This document shows, in pieces, positions 14,944 through 22,983 of a DNA stretch of 24,057 bases. The DNA comes from Deltaproteobacteria bacterium. GTDB lineage: Bacteria > Desulfobacterota > Deferrisomatia > Deferrisomatales > Deferrisomataceae. The DNA lies in NCBI GenBank assembly GCA_013152215.1, contig JAADGT010000224.1:1-24057 (forward strand), in the 5' to 3' direction. Positions within the stretch are counted from its first letter, which is position 1; each line of letters starts with the position of its first letter. The notes under the pieces were generated by a model that was given only the letters and a program-made list of their open reading frames with translations, was not told the origin of the DNA and made no database searches. The position numbers were made by a program, and so were the translations under genes.

Positions 14944-16899
14944 TTAGACTTCGAGCTGGCGGCGGGCTTCCATATCGAAGAGCACCCGCTCCTTCTTCTT
15001 GTGGATCCCCAGGGCCTCGCGCTTCTTGTTGATGTGGTCGATCATGAGCGCCGCCATCTTGTTGGGGTCGCTCTCGAACGCCCACTTGCCGCCCAGGTCC
15101 TCCTCGATCCCGCCGAAGAGGTACTCGGCCCACTTGGTGCCCTCGATGGCCGGGAAGGTCACGCCGAACACCGTGAACACGCCGCTGGCCACGAAGTAGT
15201 GGCCGATGGCGATGGCCTTCTCGCTCATGTACTCGGGCGCGGCGCCGGCCACCGGCAGGTCGGAGATGTCGTCCCCGAGGCCGCCCGTCTTCACCATCTC
15301 GGACAGGGCCACCAGGATCCGGCTGTTGTCCACGCAGGCGCCGGAGTGGAGCACCGGCGGCATGCCCACGGCCTCGCACACCTCCCTGAGGCCCGGGCCG
15401 CAGTACTTGGCCGCCGCCTCGGGCTGCATGAAGCCCATCTTGGCCATGGTGATGGCCGAGCACCCGGTCTGGACCACCAGCACGTCGTTGGCCAGCAGCT
15501 CCTTCACCAGCTCGTAGTGCACCCAGTCGTGCTTCACCCGCGGGTTGGTGCAGCCCACCACGCCGGCCACGCCGCGGATGCGACCGTTGATGATGTTGTC
15601 GTTGAGCGGGGTGTAGCTGGCGCGGAACGTGCCGCCCAGCATGTAGTTGATGGTCTCGTGGCTGAACCCGCCGATCATCTGCTCGCGGGTGTCGGGGATG
15701 GTCACCTTGGAGGCGTCGCGGTTCTTGAAGTTCTCGATCGCCTTGGTCAGCAGCTCCACGCCGGCCTGGCGGGCGTTCTCGGTGCCGTGGAACTCGATGT
15801 GCTCCGCGCCCTCGATCTTGCACCGGTAGTTGGTGGTGAAGAACTTGGTGTGGAAGCACTGGGACAGGCTCACCAGGCCCTGCTGGATGCACTGCACGTC
15901 CACCATCATCCCGTCCACGGCGCCGGTGATGATGACGGCGTCACACTGCATGAAGTTGCCGGCGTGCTTGAGGCCCCGGCGGATCAGCTGCTCGTTGCCC
16001 GAGCAGCACATGCCCACCAGGTTGATGCCCTCGGCCCCGGCCTCCTTGGCCTTGGCCAGCATCTCCGGGTCCTCGGCCAGCTCGCAGAGCATGTCGAGCA
16101 TGTGCGGCTCGTGGCCGTGCACCACCACGTTGACCTTGCCGGCGTCGAGCACGCCCAGGTCCACCTCGCCCCGGATCGGCTTGGGGGTGCCGAACATGAT
16201 GTCGGACAGCTCGGTGGACACCATGGACCCGCCCCAGCCGTCCGCCAGCGCGCACCGGGCGGCGCCCAGGGTCAGGTTCTTGTAGTCCTGGTCCACGCCC
16301 ATGGCGGTGCGGTGCATCATCTCCACCACTTCCCGGTCCACGCCCCGGGGCAGCAGGCCCAGGTCCTGCCACTTCTTGAACCGGGCCTCGGGGGCCCGCT
16401 CCAGGAACTTCAGGTGGCCGTGCTGCTGGCTGAACTGGCTCAGGCAGATCTCCGCCACCTCCACGGCCACGTCCTTGACCTCGCGGCCCTCGGTCTCCAC
16501 GCCCAGGTCCTTGGCCACGGCCAGCAGCTTGGCCTCGTCCCGGATCTGGTAGTCGGGGTTCTCGCCCTTGGCGATGCTGAGAAACAGCTCGCTCATCTCC
16601 CGGCCGTGGTCCGAGTGGGCTGCCGTGCCCGCGGCCACCATCCGGGCGAAGTTCCGGGCCTGGATGGTGTCGATGGTGGCGCCGCACACGCCCACCTTGT
16701 CGTAGGGAGCCTTGGAGCTCAGACGGCACGGCCCCATCACGCAGTGCTTGCAGCAGGCGCTCTTGGCGCCGATGGGGCAGGCAGACATCTCGTCCGCCCG
16801 GTCGAACGCCGTCGAAAGCCCGGTGTCGCGGGCCTTCTTCAGCATCTCGGCCGTGGTCTCACAGATCGTCACGTCCTGGATCTCTCGAAGTTTCGCCAT
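14944..16899 (-). CDS. acsA: Ni-dependent carbon monoxide dehydrogenase catalytic subunit (CODH of CODH/ACS)
   Basis: 651 residues, interconverting CO2 and CO. The N-terminal motif CPIGAKSACCKHCVMGPCRL supplies C41 and C49 (D-cluster, shared between subunits) and C50, C53, C58 and C72 (B-cluster). C-cluster Ni-Fe ligands are H261 (VVVHGHEPH), C299 (GMCCSGNE), C337 (VDVQCIQQ), C450 (VVGCTNPR), C480 (VVQTGCSAI) and C522 (SGACVDNSR). The set is complete, so it should be catalytically active rather than one of the divergent CooS lineages lacking ligands. GGAGG is 9 nt before the ATG. Being directly upstream of acsB marks it as the ACS-bound form that feeds CO through the tunnel. The symbol cooS is equally used. 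Confidence 0.97.
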   Translation of the reverse strand: MAKLREIQDVTICETTAEMLKKARDTGLSTAFDRADEMSACPIGAKSACCKHCVMGPCRLSSKAPYDKVGVCGATIDTIQARNFARMVAAGTAAHSDHGREMSELFLSIAKGENPDYQIRDEAKLLAVAKDLGVETEGREVKDVAVEVAEICLSQFSQQHGHLKFLERAPEARFKKWQDLGLLPRGVDREVVEMMHRTAMGVDQDYKNLTLGAARCALADGWGGSMVSTELSDIMFGTPKPIRGEVDLGVLDAGKVNVVVHGHEPHMLDMLCELAEDPEMLAKAKEAGAEGINLVGMCCSGNEQLIRRGLKHAGNFMQCDAVIITGAVDGMMVDVQCIQQGLVSLSQCFHTKFFTTNYRCKIEGAEHIEFHGTENARQAGVELLTKAIENFKNRDASKVTIPDTREQMIGGFSHETINYMLGGTFRASYTPLNDNIINGRIRGVAGVVGCTNPRVKHDWVHYELVKELLANDVLVVQTGCSAITMAKMGFMQPEAAAKYCGPGLREVCEAVGMPPVLHSGACVDNSRILVALSEMVKTGGLGDDISDLPVAGAAPEYMSEKAIAIGHYFVASGVFTVFGVTFPAIEGTKWAEYLFGGIEEDLGGKWAFESDPNKMAALMIDHINKKREALGIHKKKERVLFDMEARRQLEV

Positions 16900-16935
16900 A
16901 ACCGGTTTCCTCCCTCGGTGGTTTCCTCAGAGCCC

Positions 16936-17886
16936 TTAGGCCATGAGCTCGTCGATGATCTTCTTCAGGATCCGCACGGAGTCGGGGTGGCGCAGGATCA
17001 GGATGTCGGCGCCGGCGGCCAGAACGTCCACGGCCGAGACGGTCTCCCACAGCACCCCGCGGACCTTGGCCTCGCCCCAGGCCGGCTCCTCGTCCACCGA
17101 CACCGAGGCCTCCTTGGTCTTCCAGGTGTACTTGCCCACGTCCAGGATCAGGGGGGACTGCATCTTCTCGTCGCCCTGCTTCAGGCCCGTGAGCCGGTCC
17201 CGCTCCATCACGGTGTAGCAGTACTCGATGCCGTAACCCAGGGCGCCCATCTGGGGGTCCATGAGGATCTTGGTCATGGGCACGCCCAGGTTGTTCAGCA
17301 GGATGTTGAGCTGCTTGGCCATGTTCACGTCGATGGGGGTCTGCTGCACCACCACGTGGTCGTACCCGATGGCCGCGCCGCCGATCTTCTTGTAGTTGCC
17401 CTCTTTGGCCGGCCCGATCACCAGGTTCATGCCGGCGCACACCTCGGCCACCTTGGCCAGGGTCTCGGCGTCCTTCTCGTCGTTCTCACAGCCCCACACG
17501 ATCAGGGGCACCGGGATCGCCTCGGCCACCTTCTTGGCCAGCTCGGCCGCCTCCTCGGCGGGGGTGTTCATGCCGTTGGGGTCGGTGCTCGCCAGCTGCA
17601 GGCAGATGGCCTCGGCGCCGAACTCCTCCACGCACTTCTTGGCCCAGGCCACCGCGTCGCCCATCACGTCGGCGAACGGCTCCTTGCAGGCCGGCGCCCA
17701 GGTCTCGCACACCTCGGCCTTGTCGTACACCTCCATGGCAACCAGGGGGCGGTTCGGGAACTCACCCTCGAAGTTGCACAGGGGCATCGCGGTCTCGCCA
17801 CCCACGGTCCGGGCCTTGTCGCCCGCGCCGATCGTGACCTCGACGATCTTGCCGTTGTACTTGTCTTTGGGGAACTCGAATGCCAT
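16936..17886 (-). CDS. acsD: Corrinoid iron-sulfur protein, small (beta) subunit
   Basis: A 316-residue TIM-barrel partner of AcsC in the heterodimeric CFeSP. Family stretches include MPLCNFEGEFPNRP near the N-terminus, VIGPAKEGNYKKIGGAAIGY, DVNMAKQLNILLNNLGVP and MDPQMGALGYGIEYCYTVME, ending with the ILRHPDSVR block. AcsD carries no iron-sulfur cluster; it helps cap the corrinoid and contributes to the interface with RACo and AcsE. AGGAG is 8 nt before the ATG. It lies between cooC and acsA. Length matches the family (about 310-320). Confidence 0.96.
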   Translation of the reverse strand: MAFEFPKDKYNGKIVEVTIGAGDKARTVGGETAMPLCNFEGEFPNRPLVAMEVYDKAEVCETWAPACKEPFADVMGDAVAWAKKCVEEFGAEAICLQLASTDPNGMNTPAEEAAELAKKVAEAIPVPLIVWGCENDEKDAETLAKVAEVCAGMNLVIGPAKEGNYKKIGGAAIGYDHVVVQQTPIDVNMAKQLNILLNNLGVPMTKILMDPQMGALGYGIEYCYTVMERDRLTGLKQGDEKMQSPLILDVGKYTWKTKEASVSVDEEPAWGEAKVRGVLWETVSAVDVLAAGADILILRHPDSVRILKKIIDELMA

Positions 17887-17947
17887 GACTACCGCTCCTT
17901 TCGCCCAGTGGCCCGAAGGCCGTGGTCCAAAACGAAGGTCCCCAGGT

Positions 17948-18703
17948 TCATCCCGCCCCCTTGGGCAGGTACTTCTCCACGATCTCGCCCACGGCGCGCA
18001 CCGCGGCCGAGTCCGCCGGGAGCTGGAAGGTGGGTTTGCCTTCCAGATCGTACTCGTACACGTTGGGATCGTTGGGCACCACCCCGGCCAGCTCGAGGCC
18101 CAGCCGGTCCAGCTCCCGGGCCGTGGCCTCGGGCAGGCCGCCGTCCACCCGGTTCACGATCACCGCGATCTTCCCGATGTTGAGCTTGAGCTCGTCCACC
18201 AGGTCCCGGATCCGGCCGGCCGCCTGCACCCCGCGAACCGACGAGTCGGTCACCGCGAACATCAGGTCCATGTTGTGGGTGGTGCGCCGCGACAGGTGCT
18301 CCATGCCCGCCTCGTTGTCGAGCACCACGAACGCGTAGTTGTCCGCGATCTCGTCCATGTACTTCTTGCACAGGGTGTTGGCGTAGCAGTAGCACCCCGG
18401 CCCCTCGGGGCGGCCCATCACGATCAGGTCGAACCCGTCGGCCTCGATCAGGCACTCCTGGGTCTTGTAGTTGATGTAGGCGTCCTTGGTCATGCCGGCC
18501 GGCACGTTGGACAGCCCCTCGCGGATCTGGCCGATGGTCTGGTGCACCTCCAGGCCCAGCACCTCGTTCAGGTTCATGTTGGCGTCGGCGTCGATGGCCA
18601 GCACCCGGCCGGCCTGCCGCTCCACCAGGTGGCGCAGGATCAGCCCGGCCACCGTGGTCTTGCCGGTGCCGCCCTTGCCGGCCACTGCGATGTTGAACCC
18701 CAT
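17948..18703 (-). CDS. cooC: CODH nickel-insertion ATPase CooC
   Basis: 251 residues, MinD/ParA-type P-loop ATPase. The deviant Walker A KGGTGKTT (10-17) carries the signature lysine K10 besides K15, and FDLIVMGRPEGPG leads to C104-x-C106 in CYCYANTL, the CXC that binds nickel at the dimer interface of CooC1. LDNEAGMEHLSRRT is the switch II region. It matures the CODH C-cluster and possibly the nickel of the A-cluster in an ATP-dependent way. A GGAGGAG sequence lies 11-13 nt before the ATG, slightly long. Position immediately upstream of acsD/acsA supports the assignment over AcsF or generic ParA proteins. Confidence 0.93.
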   Translation of the reverse strand: MGFNIAVAGKGGTGKTTVAGLILRHLVERQAGRVLAIDADANMNLNEVLGLEVHQTIGQIREGLSNVPAGMTKDAYINYKTQECLIEADGFDLIVMGRPEGPGCYCYANTLCKKYMDEIADNYAFVVLDNEAGMEHLSRRTTHNMDLMFAVTDSSVRGVQAAGRIRDLVDELKLNIGKIAVIVNRVDGGLPEATARELDRLGLELAGVVPNDPNVYEYDLEGKPTFQLPADSAAVRAVGEIVEKYLPKGAG

Positions 18704-18725
18704 GTCGCTTTTTTCTCCTCCCGGC

Positions 18726-20672
18726 TCACTGGGCCCGGATCTGCTGGGCCAGCCGGATGCGTTCCGCCTCGCGCGGGAACTCCTCCATGCGGGTGTGGGG
18801 CAGGAACAGCGCCGCCACGTACTCCTCCATGTACATGTTGGAGGCGGACAGCTCGATGTTGGTGATCATGGTGGCGATCTGCTCGGCCTCGTCGATCCGG
18901 TCGCGGTGCAGCGCCGCCATCTCACACCCGGCCAAGCTGGTGTTGCCGCCGTAGGCCACCCGCTCCGGATCGGTCTCGGGCAGCAGCCCGATGGCCATGG
19001 CCTTCTCCACGTCGATGAACTGGCCGAACCCGCCGGCGATGATGATCCGCTCGATGTCCGAGAAGTGCAGGCCCACGCTCTTCAGCAGCACCGAGCAGGC
19101 CGAGTAGATGGAGCCCTTGGTGCGGATCAGGTTGTCGATGTCGGGCTCGATGATCGTGATGTCCTGGTCGAGCTGGGTCTGGTCCTTCCAGCACAGCACG
19201 TACTCCCAGCCGTTCTCGCCCTCGCGGATCCGGTCGGTGCGGCTCGCCAGCTCCCGGTTGAACTTGCCGTTCTGGGTGATGATGCCGGTCTCCACGAACT
19301 CGGCCAGGCAGTCGATCATGGCCGACCCGCAGATCCCCTTGGGCGGCACCTGACCGATGGTGAGGATCATCGGCTCCAGGTTCTCCGGGTTGATCCGCAC
19401 CTGCTCGATGGCCCCGTAGGTGGCCCGCATCCCGAACTTCACCCCCCCGCCCTCGAACGCCGGGCCGGCCGAGGCCGAGGCCGAGACCATCCAGTCCTGG
19501 TTGCCGATCACGATCTCGCCGTTGGTGCCCACGTCCATGAACAGGGTGAGCCGGGGGTCGGTGTGCATGCCGGTGGCCAGCACGCCCGCGGTGATGTCGC
19601 CGCCCACGTAGGAGGCCACGCAGGGCATCACGTAGCCCATGACGTGGGGCGGCACCCGGATACCCAGGTCGGCCAGCCGGAACGGGGGGAAGAAGTTGGC
19701 CGCCGGCACGTAGGGGGCCTCACGGATGTACTTGGGGTTCACGCCCAGGAGGAGCTGGGTCATGGTGGTGTTGCCGGCGAACACCGCGTGGGAGATGTCG
19801 CCCGCCTCGGCCTCGGCCTTGGCCAGCAGCTCCTTGAGCACCCCGTTGATCGTCTTGACCGCCCGCTTCTGCAGGGCCTCGAGCCCACCGGGCTTCAGGG
19901 CGGCGATGATCCGGGTGATCACGTCCTCGCCCATGGAGACCTGGGCGTTGTAGTCGGCGGCCCGGGCCACCTCGGCGCCGGTGTTCACGTCGAGCAGGGC
20001 ACCGTGGATCGTGGTGGTGCCCACGTCGATGGCCAGGGCGAAGGTGCGGCCCCGGGTGTCGCCGGGCTCGACCCGGACGATCCGGTGGCTGCGGTGGGTC
20101 CGCATCACCGTGGCCGTGGCCTTCCATCCGCCCTCGCGCAGCACCGCGGGCAGGTCGCGAAGGACCGTGTAGTCGGTGGAGACCTTGTCGAGCTCGTGCT
20201 CCCGCTTGAGGGCCTGGCCCAGCCGGCCCATGTCCGACATGTTGTTGTCGGCCGTGGGCTCGGGCAGCTCCACGTAGAACTTGGCCACCGCCGGCTCGGG
20301 AACGATGCCCTCGTACTCCTTCTGGAACCGGGCGGCCCGGAGCACGTGGTCGGGGCGGCGGCCCAGGACGTCCTTCTCGTACCGGGACTCCACCGGCACC
20401 TCCACGACCAGATCGCCCACGATCTCGGTCTGGCAGGCCAGCCGGTAGCCCTTGTCCCACTCGTCCTGGGTCAGCTTCGAGGAGTGCTGGGAACGGTACT
20501 CGCCCTCGAGGATCCGGACCTTGCACTTGCCGCAGGTACCGGCCCCGCCGCACGAGGCGTTGATGTGCACACCGGCGACCATCGCGACCCGCAGAAGATT
20601 CTCCGCCTCGCGATAGACGTCGATGGACACCCCATCGGGTTCGAACCGGACCGTGTAGCGGCGCTCGGGCAA
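18726..20672 (-). CDS. acsV: Reductive activator of CFeSP (RACo), ASKHA-family ATPase with [2Fe-2S] domain
   Basis: 648 residues. An N-terminal ferredoxin-like domain has C41-x5-C47-x2-C50 and C80 for a plant-type [2Fe-2S] cluster. After a linker and middle domain, the C-terminal ASKHA ATPase begins with FALAIDVGTTTIHGALLD (211-228). IIIAGGFGQFIDVEKA is its late glycine-rich motif. RACo returns accidentally oxidised Co(II)-CFeSP to Co(I) with ATP. The start is TTG at 20672 (MPERRYTVRF), with GAGGGA upstream; there is no ATG before residue 31, which lies inside the cluster domain. It sits between fhs and cooC. Related corrinoid activators (RamA, DUF4445 proteins) share the fold, but the acs context decides. 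Confidence 0.94.
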   Translation of the reverse strand: MPERRYTVRFEPDGVSIDVYREAENLLRVAMVAGVHINASCGGAGTCGKCKVRILEGEYRSQHSSKLTQDEWDKGYRLACQTEIVGDLVVEVPVESRYEKDVLGRRPDHVLRAARFQKEYEGIVPEPAVAKFYVELPEPTADNNMSDMGRLGQALKREHELDKVSTDYTVLRDLPAVLREGGWKATATVMRTHRSHRIVRVEPGDTRGRTFALAIDVGTTTIHGALLDVNTGAEVARAADYNAQVSMGEDVITRIIAALKPGGLEALQKRAVKTINGVLKELLAKAEAEAGDISHAVFAGNTTMTQLLLGVNPKYIREAPYVPAANFFPPFRLADLGIRVPPHVMGYVMPCVASYVGGDITAGVLATGMHTDPRLTLFMDVGTNGEIVIGNQDWMVSASASAGPAFEGGGVKFGMRATYGAIEQVRINPENLEPMILTIGQVPPKGICGSAMIDCLAEFVETGIITQNGKFNRELASRTDRIREGENGWEYVLCWKDQTQLDQDITIIEPDIDNLIRTKGSIYSACSVLLKSVGLHFSDIERIIIAGGFGQFIDVEKAMAIGLLPETDPERVAYGGNTSLAGCEMAALHRDRIDEAEQIATMITNIELSASNMYMEEYVAALFLPHTRMEEFPREAERIRLAQQIRAQ

Positions 20673-20696
20673 AGCCGTCCCTCGAAACGGACGAAC

Positions 20697-20723
20697 GGGG
20701 GAGGGGGGGAGGCCCCCTCCCCC
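20697..20723 (-). other. Intercistronic hairpin after fhs
   Basis: GGGGGAGGGGG (20697-20707) and CCCCCTCCCCC (20713-20723) form a perfect 11-bp stem with a 5-nt loop between the fhs stop (20749) and the acsV start (20672). No U tract follows on the minus strand. On the mRNA the stem contains GGAGG and the loop CCUCC, so it could also affect ribosome binding. Confidence 0.65.
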
Positions 20724-20748
20724 GCGTCCCGTGAAAAACGAAGGGAGT

Positions 20749-22479
20749 TTAGAACAGACCCTTGATCTTGCCGTCCTCGTCCACGTCCACGTACCGGTAG
20801 GCCGGATCCGCGGACAGGCCCGGCATGGTGCGCATCTCGCCGAGCAGGGGGTACAGGAACCCGGCCCCCAGGCTGGCCCGGATGTCCCGGATCGGCACCC
20901 GGAAGCCCTTCGGCCGACCTTTGAGGGTCGGGTCGTGGCTCAGGCTCAGGTGGGTCTTGGCCATGCAGATGGGCAGCTTGTCATAGCCCAGCTCGGTGTA
21001 CTGCTTGATCTTCGCCTCGGCGGCCGGCATGTAGTCCACCCCGTCGGCGCCGTACATCTCCTTGGCGATGACCTCGATCTTCTGCTTGATCGACCAGTCG
21101 TCCGGGTACAGGAACTTGAACTCGCTGGGCTCGTCGCAGGCCTTCACGACCTCGTGGGCCGCGTCCTCGGCGCCGGCGCCGCCGTGCATCCACACCTCAA
21201 TCGGCACCGAGGCCCGGGCGCCGGCCGCCTCGGCCCGCTTCTGGATCATCTTGACCTCGTCGTCCCGGTCGAACACGAACTTGTTGATCGTGTTCACCAC
21301 CGGCACGCCGAACTTGCGCATGTTCTCGATGTGGGCCTCGAGGTTCTCGATGCCCTTCTCCAGGTAGTCGTAGTGCTCGCCCTTCAGGAACTCGGCCAGC
21401 TGCTTCGGGGTCATGCTGGCGATCTTCTCGTAGGGCATGCCGTGCATCTTCAGGGCCCGCACGGTGCAGGTGATCACCACGCAGTTGGGCCGGAACCCGC
21501 CGTAGCGGCAGGTGATGTCCATGAACTTCTCGGCACCCATGTCCGAGGCGAACCCGGACTCGGTCACCACGTAGTCCCCGAGCTTCAGGGCCACCTTGTC
21601 GGCGATGATCGAGTTGTTGCCGTGGGCGATGTTGGCGAACGGGCCGGCGTGGATGAACGCCGGGTTGCCCTCGAGGCTCTGGATCAGGTTGGGCTTCAGG
21701 GCGTCCTTCATGAGGGCCGCCATGGCGCCGGCCACCTGGAGGTCCTCGGTGGTCACGGGCTTGCCGTCGTAGGTGTAGCCGAGCACGATGCGGCCCAGCC
21801 GCTCACGCAGGTCCTTCAGATCGGTGGCCAGGGCCAGGATCGCCATCACCTCGGAGGCCACGGCGATGTCGTAGCCGCTTTCTCGCGGGATGCCGTTGAG
21901 CTTGCCTCCCAGGCCGATCACGATCTGCCGCAGGGCCCGGTCGTTCACGTCCACCACCCGGCGCCACTGGATGGTAAGGGGGTCGATGTTCAGGGGGTTG
22001 CCGTGCATCAACGAGGAGTCCAGGGCCGCCGCACACAGGTTGTGGGCGATGGACACCGCGTGGATATCGCCGGTGAAGTGGAGGTTCAGGTCCTCCATGG
22101 GCACCACCTGGGAGTACCCGCCGCCGGCCGCTCCGCCCTTGATGCCGAACACCGGCCCGAGACTGGGCTCCCGCAGGCAGAGCATGGAGCGCTTACCGAT
22201 GTAGTTCAGGCCCTCGTTGAGCCCGATGGAGGTCACGGTCTTGCCCTCGCCCAGGGGGGTGGGGGTGCAGGCCGTAACATCGATCAGCTTGGCGTCGGGC
22301 TTGTCCTTGAGCCGCTCCAGGACCTTGGCGTAGTCCACCTTGGCCTTGTAGTTGCCGTAGTACTCCAGCTCGTCCTCCAGGAGGCCCGCCTTCTCGGCGA
22401 TCTCCCGGATGTGCTTCATCTTGTGGTTCTGCGCGATTTCCAGGTCGGAGGGGACGTGCCGGGGCTCGAGTTTTGCCAT
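20749..22479 (-). CDS. fhs: Formate--tetrahydrofolate ligase (formyl-THF synthetase)
   Basis: 576 residues (usual about 557). It activates formate with ATP to 10-formyl-THF, the entry of the methyl branch. The P-loop TPLGEGKT (74-81) and the highly conserved EPSLGPVFGIKGGAAGGGY and MEDLNLHFTGD blocks are intact, as is the C-terminal SADPAYRYVDVDEDGKIKGLF region. The ATG at 22479 follows GGGAGGAGAACC. The frame is open 132 codons further upstream, but that part is hairpin-rich leader without a start signal. It is the first gene of the acs operon and shares its promoter. The later methyl-branch enzymes FolD and MetF are not encoded here. Confidence 0.97.
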   Translation of the reverse strand: MAKLEPRHVPSDLEIAQNHKMKHIREIAEKAGLLEDELEYYGNYKAKVDYAKVLERLKDKPDAKLIDVTACTPTPLGEGKTVTSIGLNEGLNYIGKRSMLCLREPSLGPVFGIKGGAAGGGYSQVVPMEDLNLHFTGDIHAVSIAHNLCAAALDSSLMHGNPLNIDPLTIQWRRVVDVNDRALRQIVIGLGGKLNGIPRESGYDIAVASEVMAILALATDLKDLRERLGRIVLGYTYDGKPVTTEDLQVAGAMAALMKDALKPNLIQSLEGNPAFIHAGPFANIAHGNNSIIADKVALKLGDYVVTESGFASDMGAEKFMDITCRYGGFRPNCVVITCTVRALKMHGMPYEKIASMTPKQLAEFLKGEHYDYLEKGIENLEAHIENMRKFGVPVVNTINKFVFDRDDEVKMIQKRAEAAGARASVPIEVWMHGGAGAEDAAHEVVKACDEPSEFKFLYPDDWSIKQKIEVIAKEMYGADGVDYMPAAEAKIKQYTELGYDKLPICMAKTHLSLSHDPTLKGRPKGFRVPIRDIRASLGAGFLYPLLGEMRTMPGLSADPAYRYVDVDEDGKIKGLF

Positions 22480-22845
22480 GGTTCTCCTCCCTCTGTGGCG
22501 GCCCGAACGGGCCTGGATGGGGTTAGTGGGCTGCCGTGTCGGCAAACCGCCGCCGAAGCCCGGGGCTTCGGCGCGGAACGATCCCGCGTGGAAGAGACCT
22601 GAACCAACCGGTCCGTTCGGGGAGAGGAAACGAGCGGGATGCTGTGACGCAGCATCCGCGGGGCGCGATGATACGGCCTGGCGGTAACCCCTCGCCGAAC
22701 CCCAAACACTTGGGAACTGCCGGGCCGAAACAGCGGCCCGAGCGAACAAAAACCGGCCCGGAGACGGCGGAGCCGAGCGTGGAACCTCTTCCCGAACGCC
22801 CGGCGCGCGGACGAACCACCGTTTCCCGGTCCCAAAACCGGCGCA
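22480..22845 (-). promoter_or_regulatory. Long structured 5' leader of the acs operon
   Basis: About 360 nt between the predicted promoter and fhs. Perfect short hairpins are visible: CGGGCCG-N6-CGGCCCG (22721-22740), CCCAA-N4-TTGGG (22701-22714), GGATGCTG-N5-CAGCATCC (22637-22657), an 11+1+11 palindrome around CGCCGAAGCCC (22551-22573), and GGCCC-N4-GGGCC (22500-22513) just ahead of the ribosome-binding site. A minus-strand GGTTTTTGTT run near 22744-22753 might be an attenuator tail. It matches no riboswitch class I recognise. Confidence 0.45.
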
Positions 22846-22875
22846 AGGATAACGGCCCCCTTTTCGGGGTGTCAA
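22846..22875 (-). promoter_or_regulatory. Sigma70-type promoter of the acs operon
   Basis: On the minus strand TTGACA (22870-22875) is followed by TATCCT (22846-22851, 18-bp spacer) or TTATCC (22847-22852, 17-bp spacer). This is the best -35 in the window. The spacer holds the dyad CCCC-GAAAA-GGGG, a possible operator. Transcription would start near 22839. Confidence 0.7.
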
Positions 22876-22886
22876 GCGGTTTTTGC

Positions 22887-22918
22887 CTCAAAGATATTGA
22901 GAAAATCGGCACATTCTC
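22887..22918. promoter_or_regulatory. Overlapping dyads upstream of the acs promoter
   Basis: CTCAA-N5-TTGAG (22887-22901) overlaps GAGAA-N10-TTCTC (22899-22918). The first is centred about 55 bp upstream of the predicted transcription start, a position used by many activators. The region is AT-richer than its surroundings. The regulator is unknown. Confidence 0.35.
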
Positions 22919-22952
22919 GCCGGAGACACCGCTCGAAACCGGGCCGTAACCC

Positions 22953-22966
22953 CCCAAGCGTTTGGG
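22953..22966 (-). terminator. Weak terminator-like hairpin after transaldolase
   Basis: CCCAA-N4-TTGGG lies 18 bp beyond the transaldolase stop. The stem is only 5 bp and is followed by GGGTT on the minus strand, so termination would be weak. An equal-shaped stem occurs at 22701-22714. Confidence 0.3.
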
Positions 22967-22983
22967 CCTGGTGAACAAATTTT

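Noticed and set aside
14944..16899. Possible divergent CooS without a full C-cluster.
   Set aside because: The histidine and all five cysteine ligands are present, as are the B- and D-cluster cysteines.
12751..18183. An 1810-codon open frame on the plus strand antisense to acsB, acsA, acsD and cooC (with similar long frames at 10133-12640, 18486-20765 and 20731-22602).
   Set aside because: The opposite strand encodes complete, recognisable enzymes. The antisense translation is dominated by His, Val, Leu, Gly, Asp and Arg, as expected from the complement of GC3-rich codons, and has no family motif or ribosome-binding site.
20641..20672. Possible frameshift or truncated start in RACo because no ATG begins the gene.
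   Set aside because: A TTG at 20672 with GAGGGA upstream gives a complete [2Fe-2S] domain; nothing suggests disruption.
22480..22845. THF, cobalamin or nickel riboswitch in the acs leader.
   Set aside because: I could not find the conserved core of any of these classes. The leader is kept as an unassigned structured region.
22480..22875. Upstream 132-codon extension of fhs.
   Set aside because: The product is not FTHFS-like, and the region holds the promoter and hairpins. The ATG at 22479 has a strong Shine-Dalgarno and gives a family-typical N-terminus.
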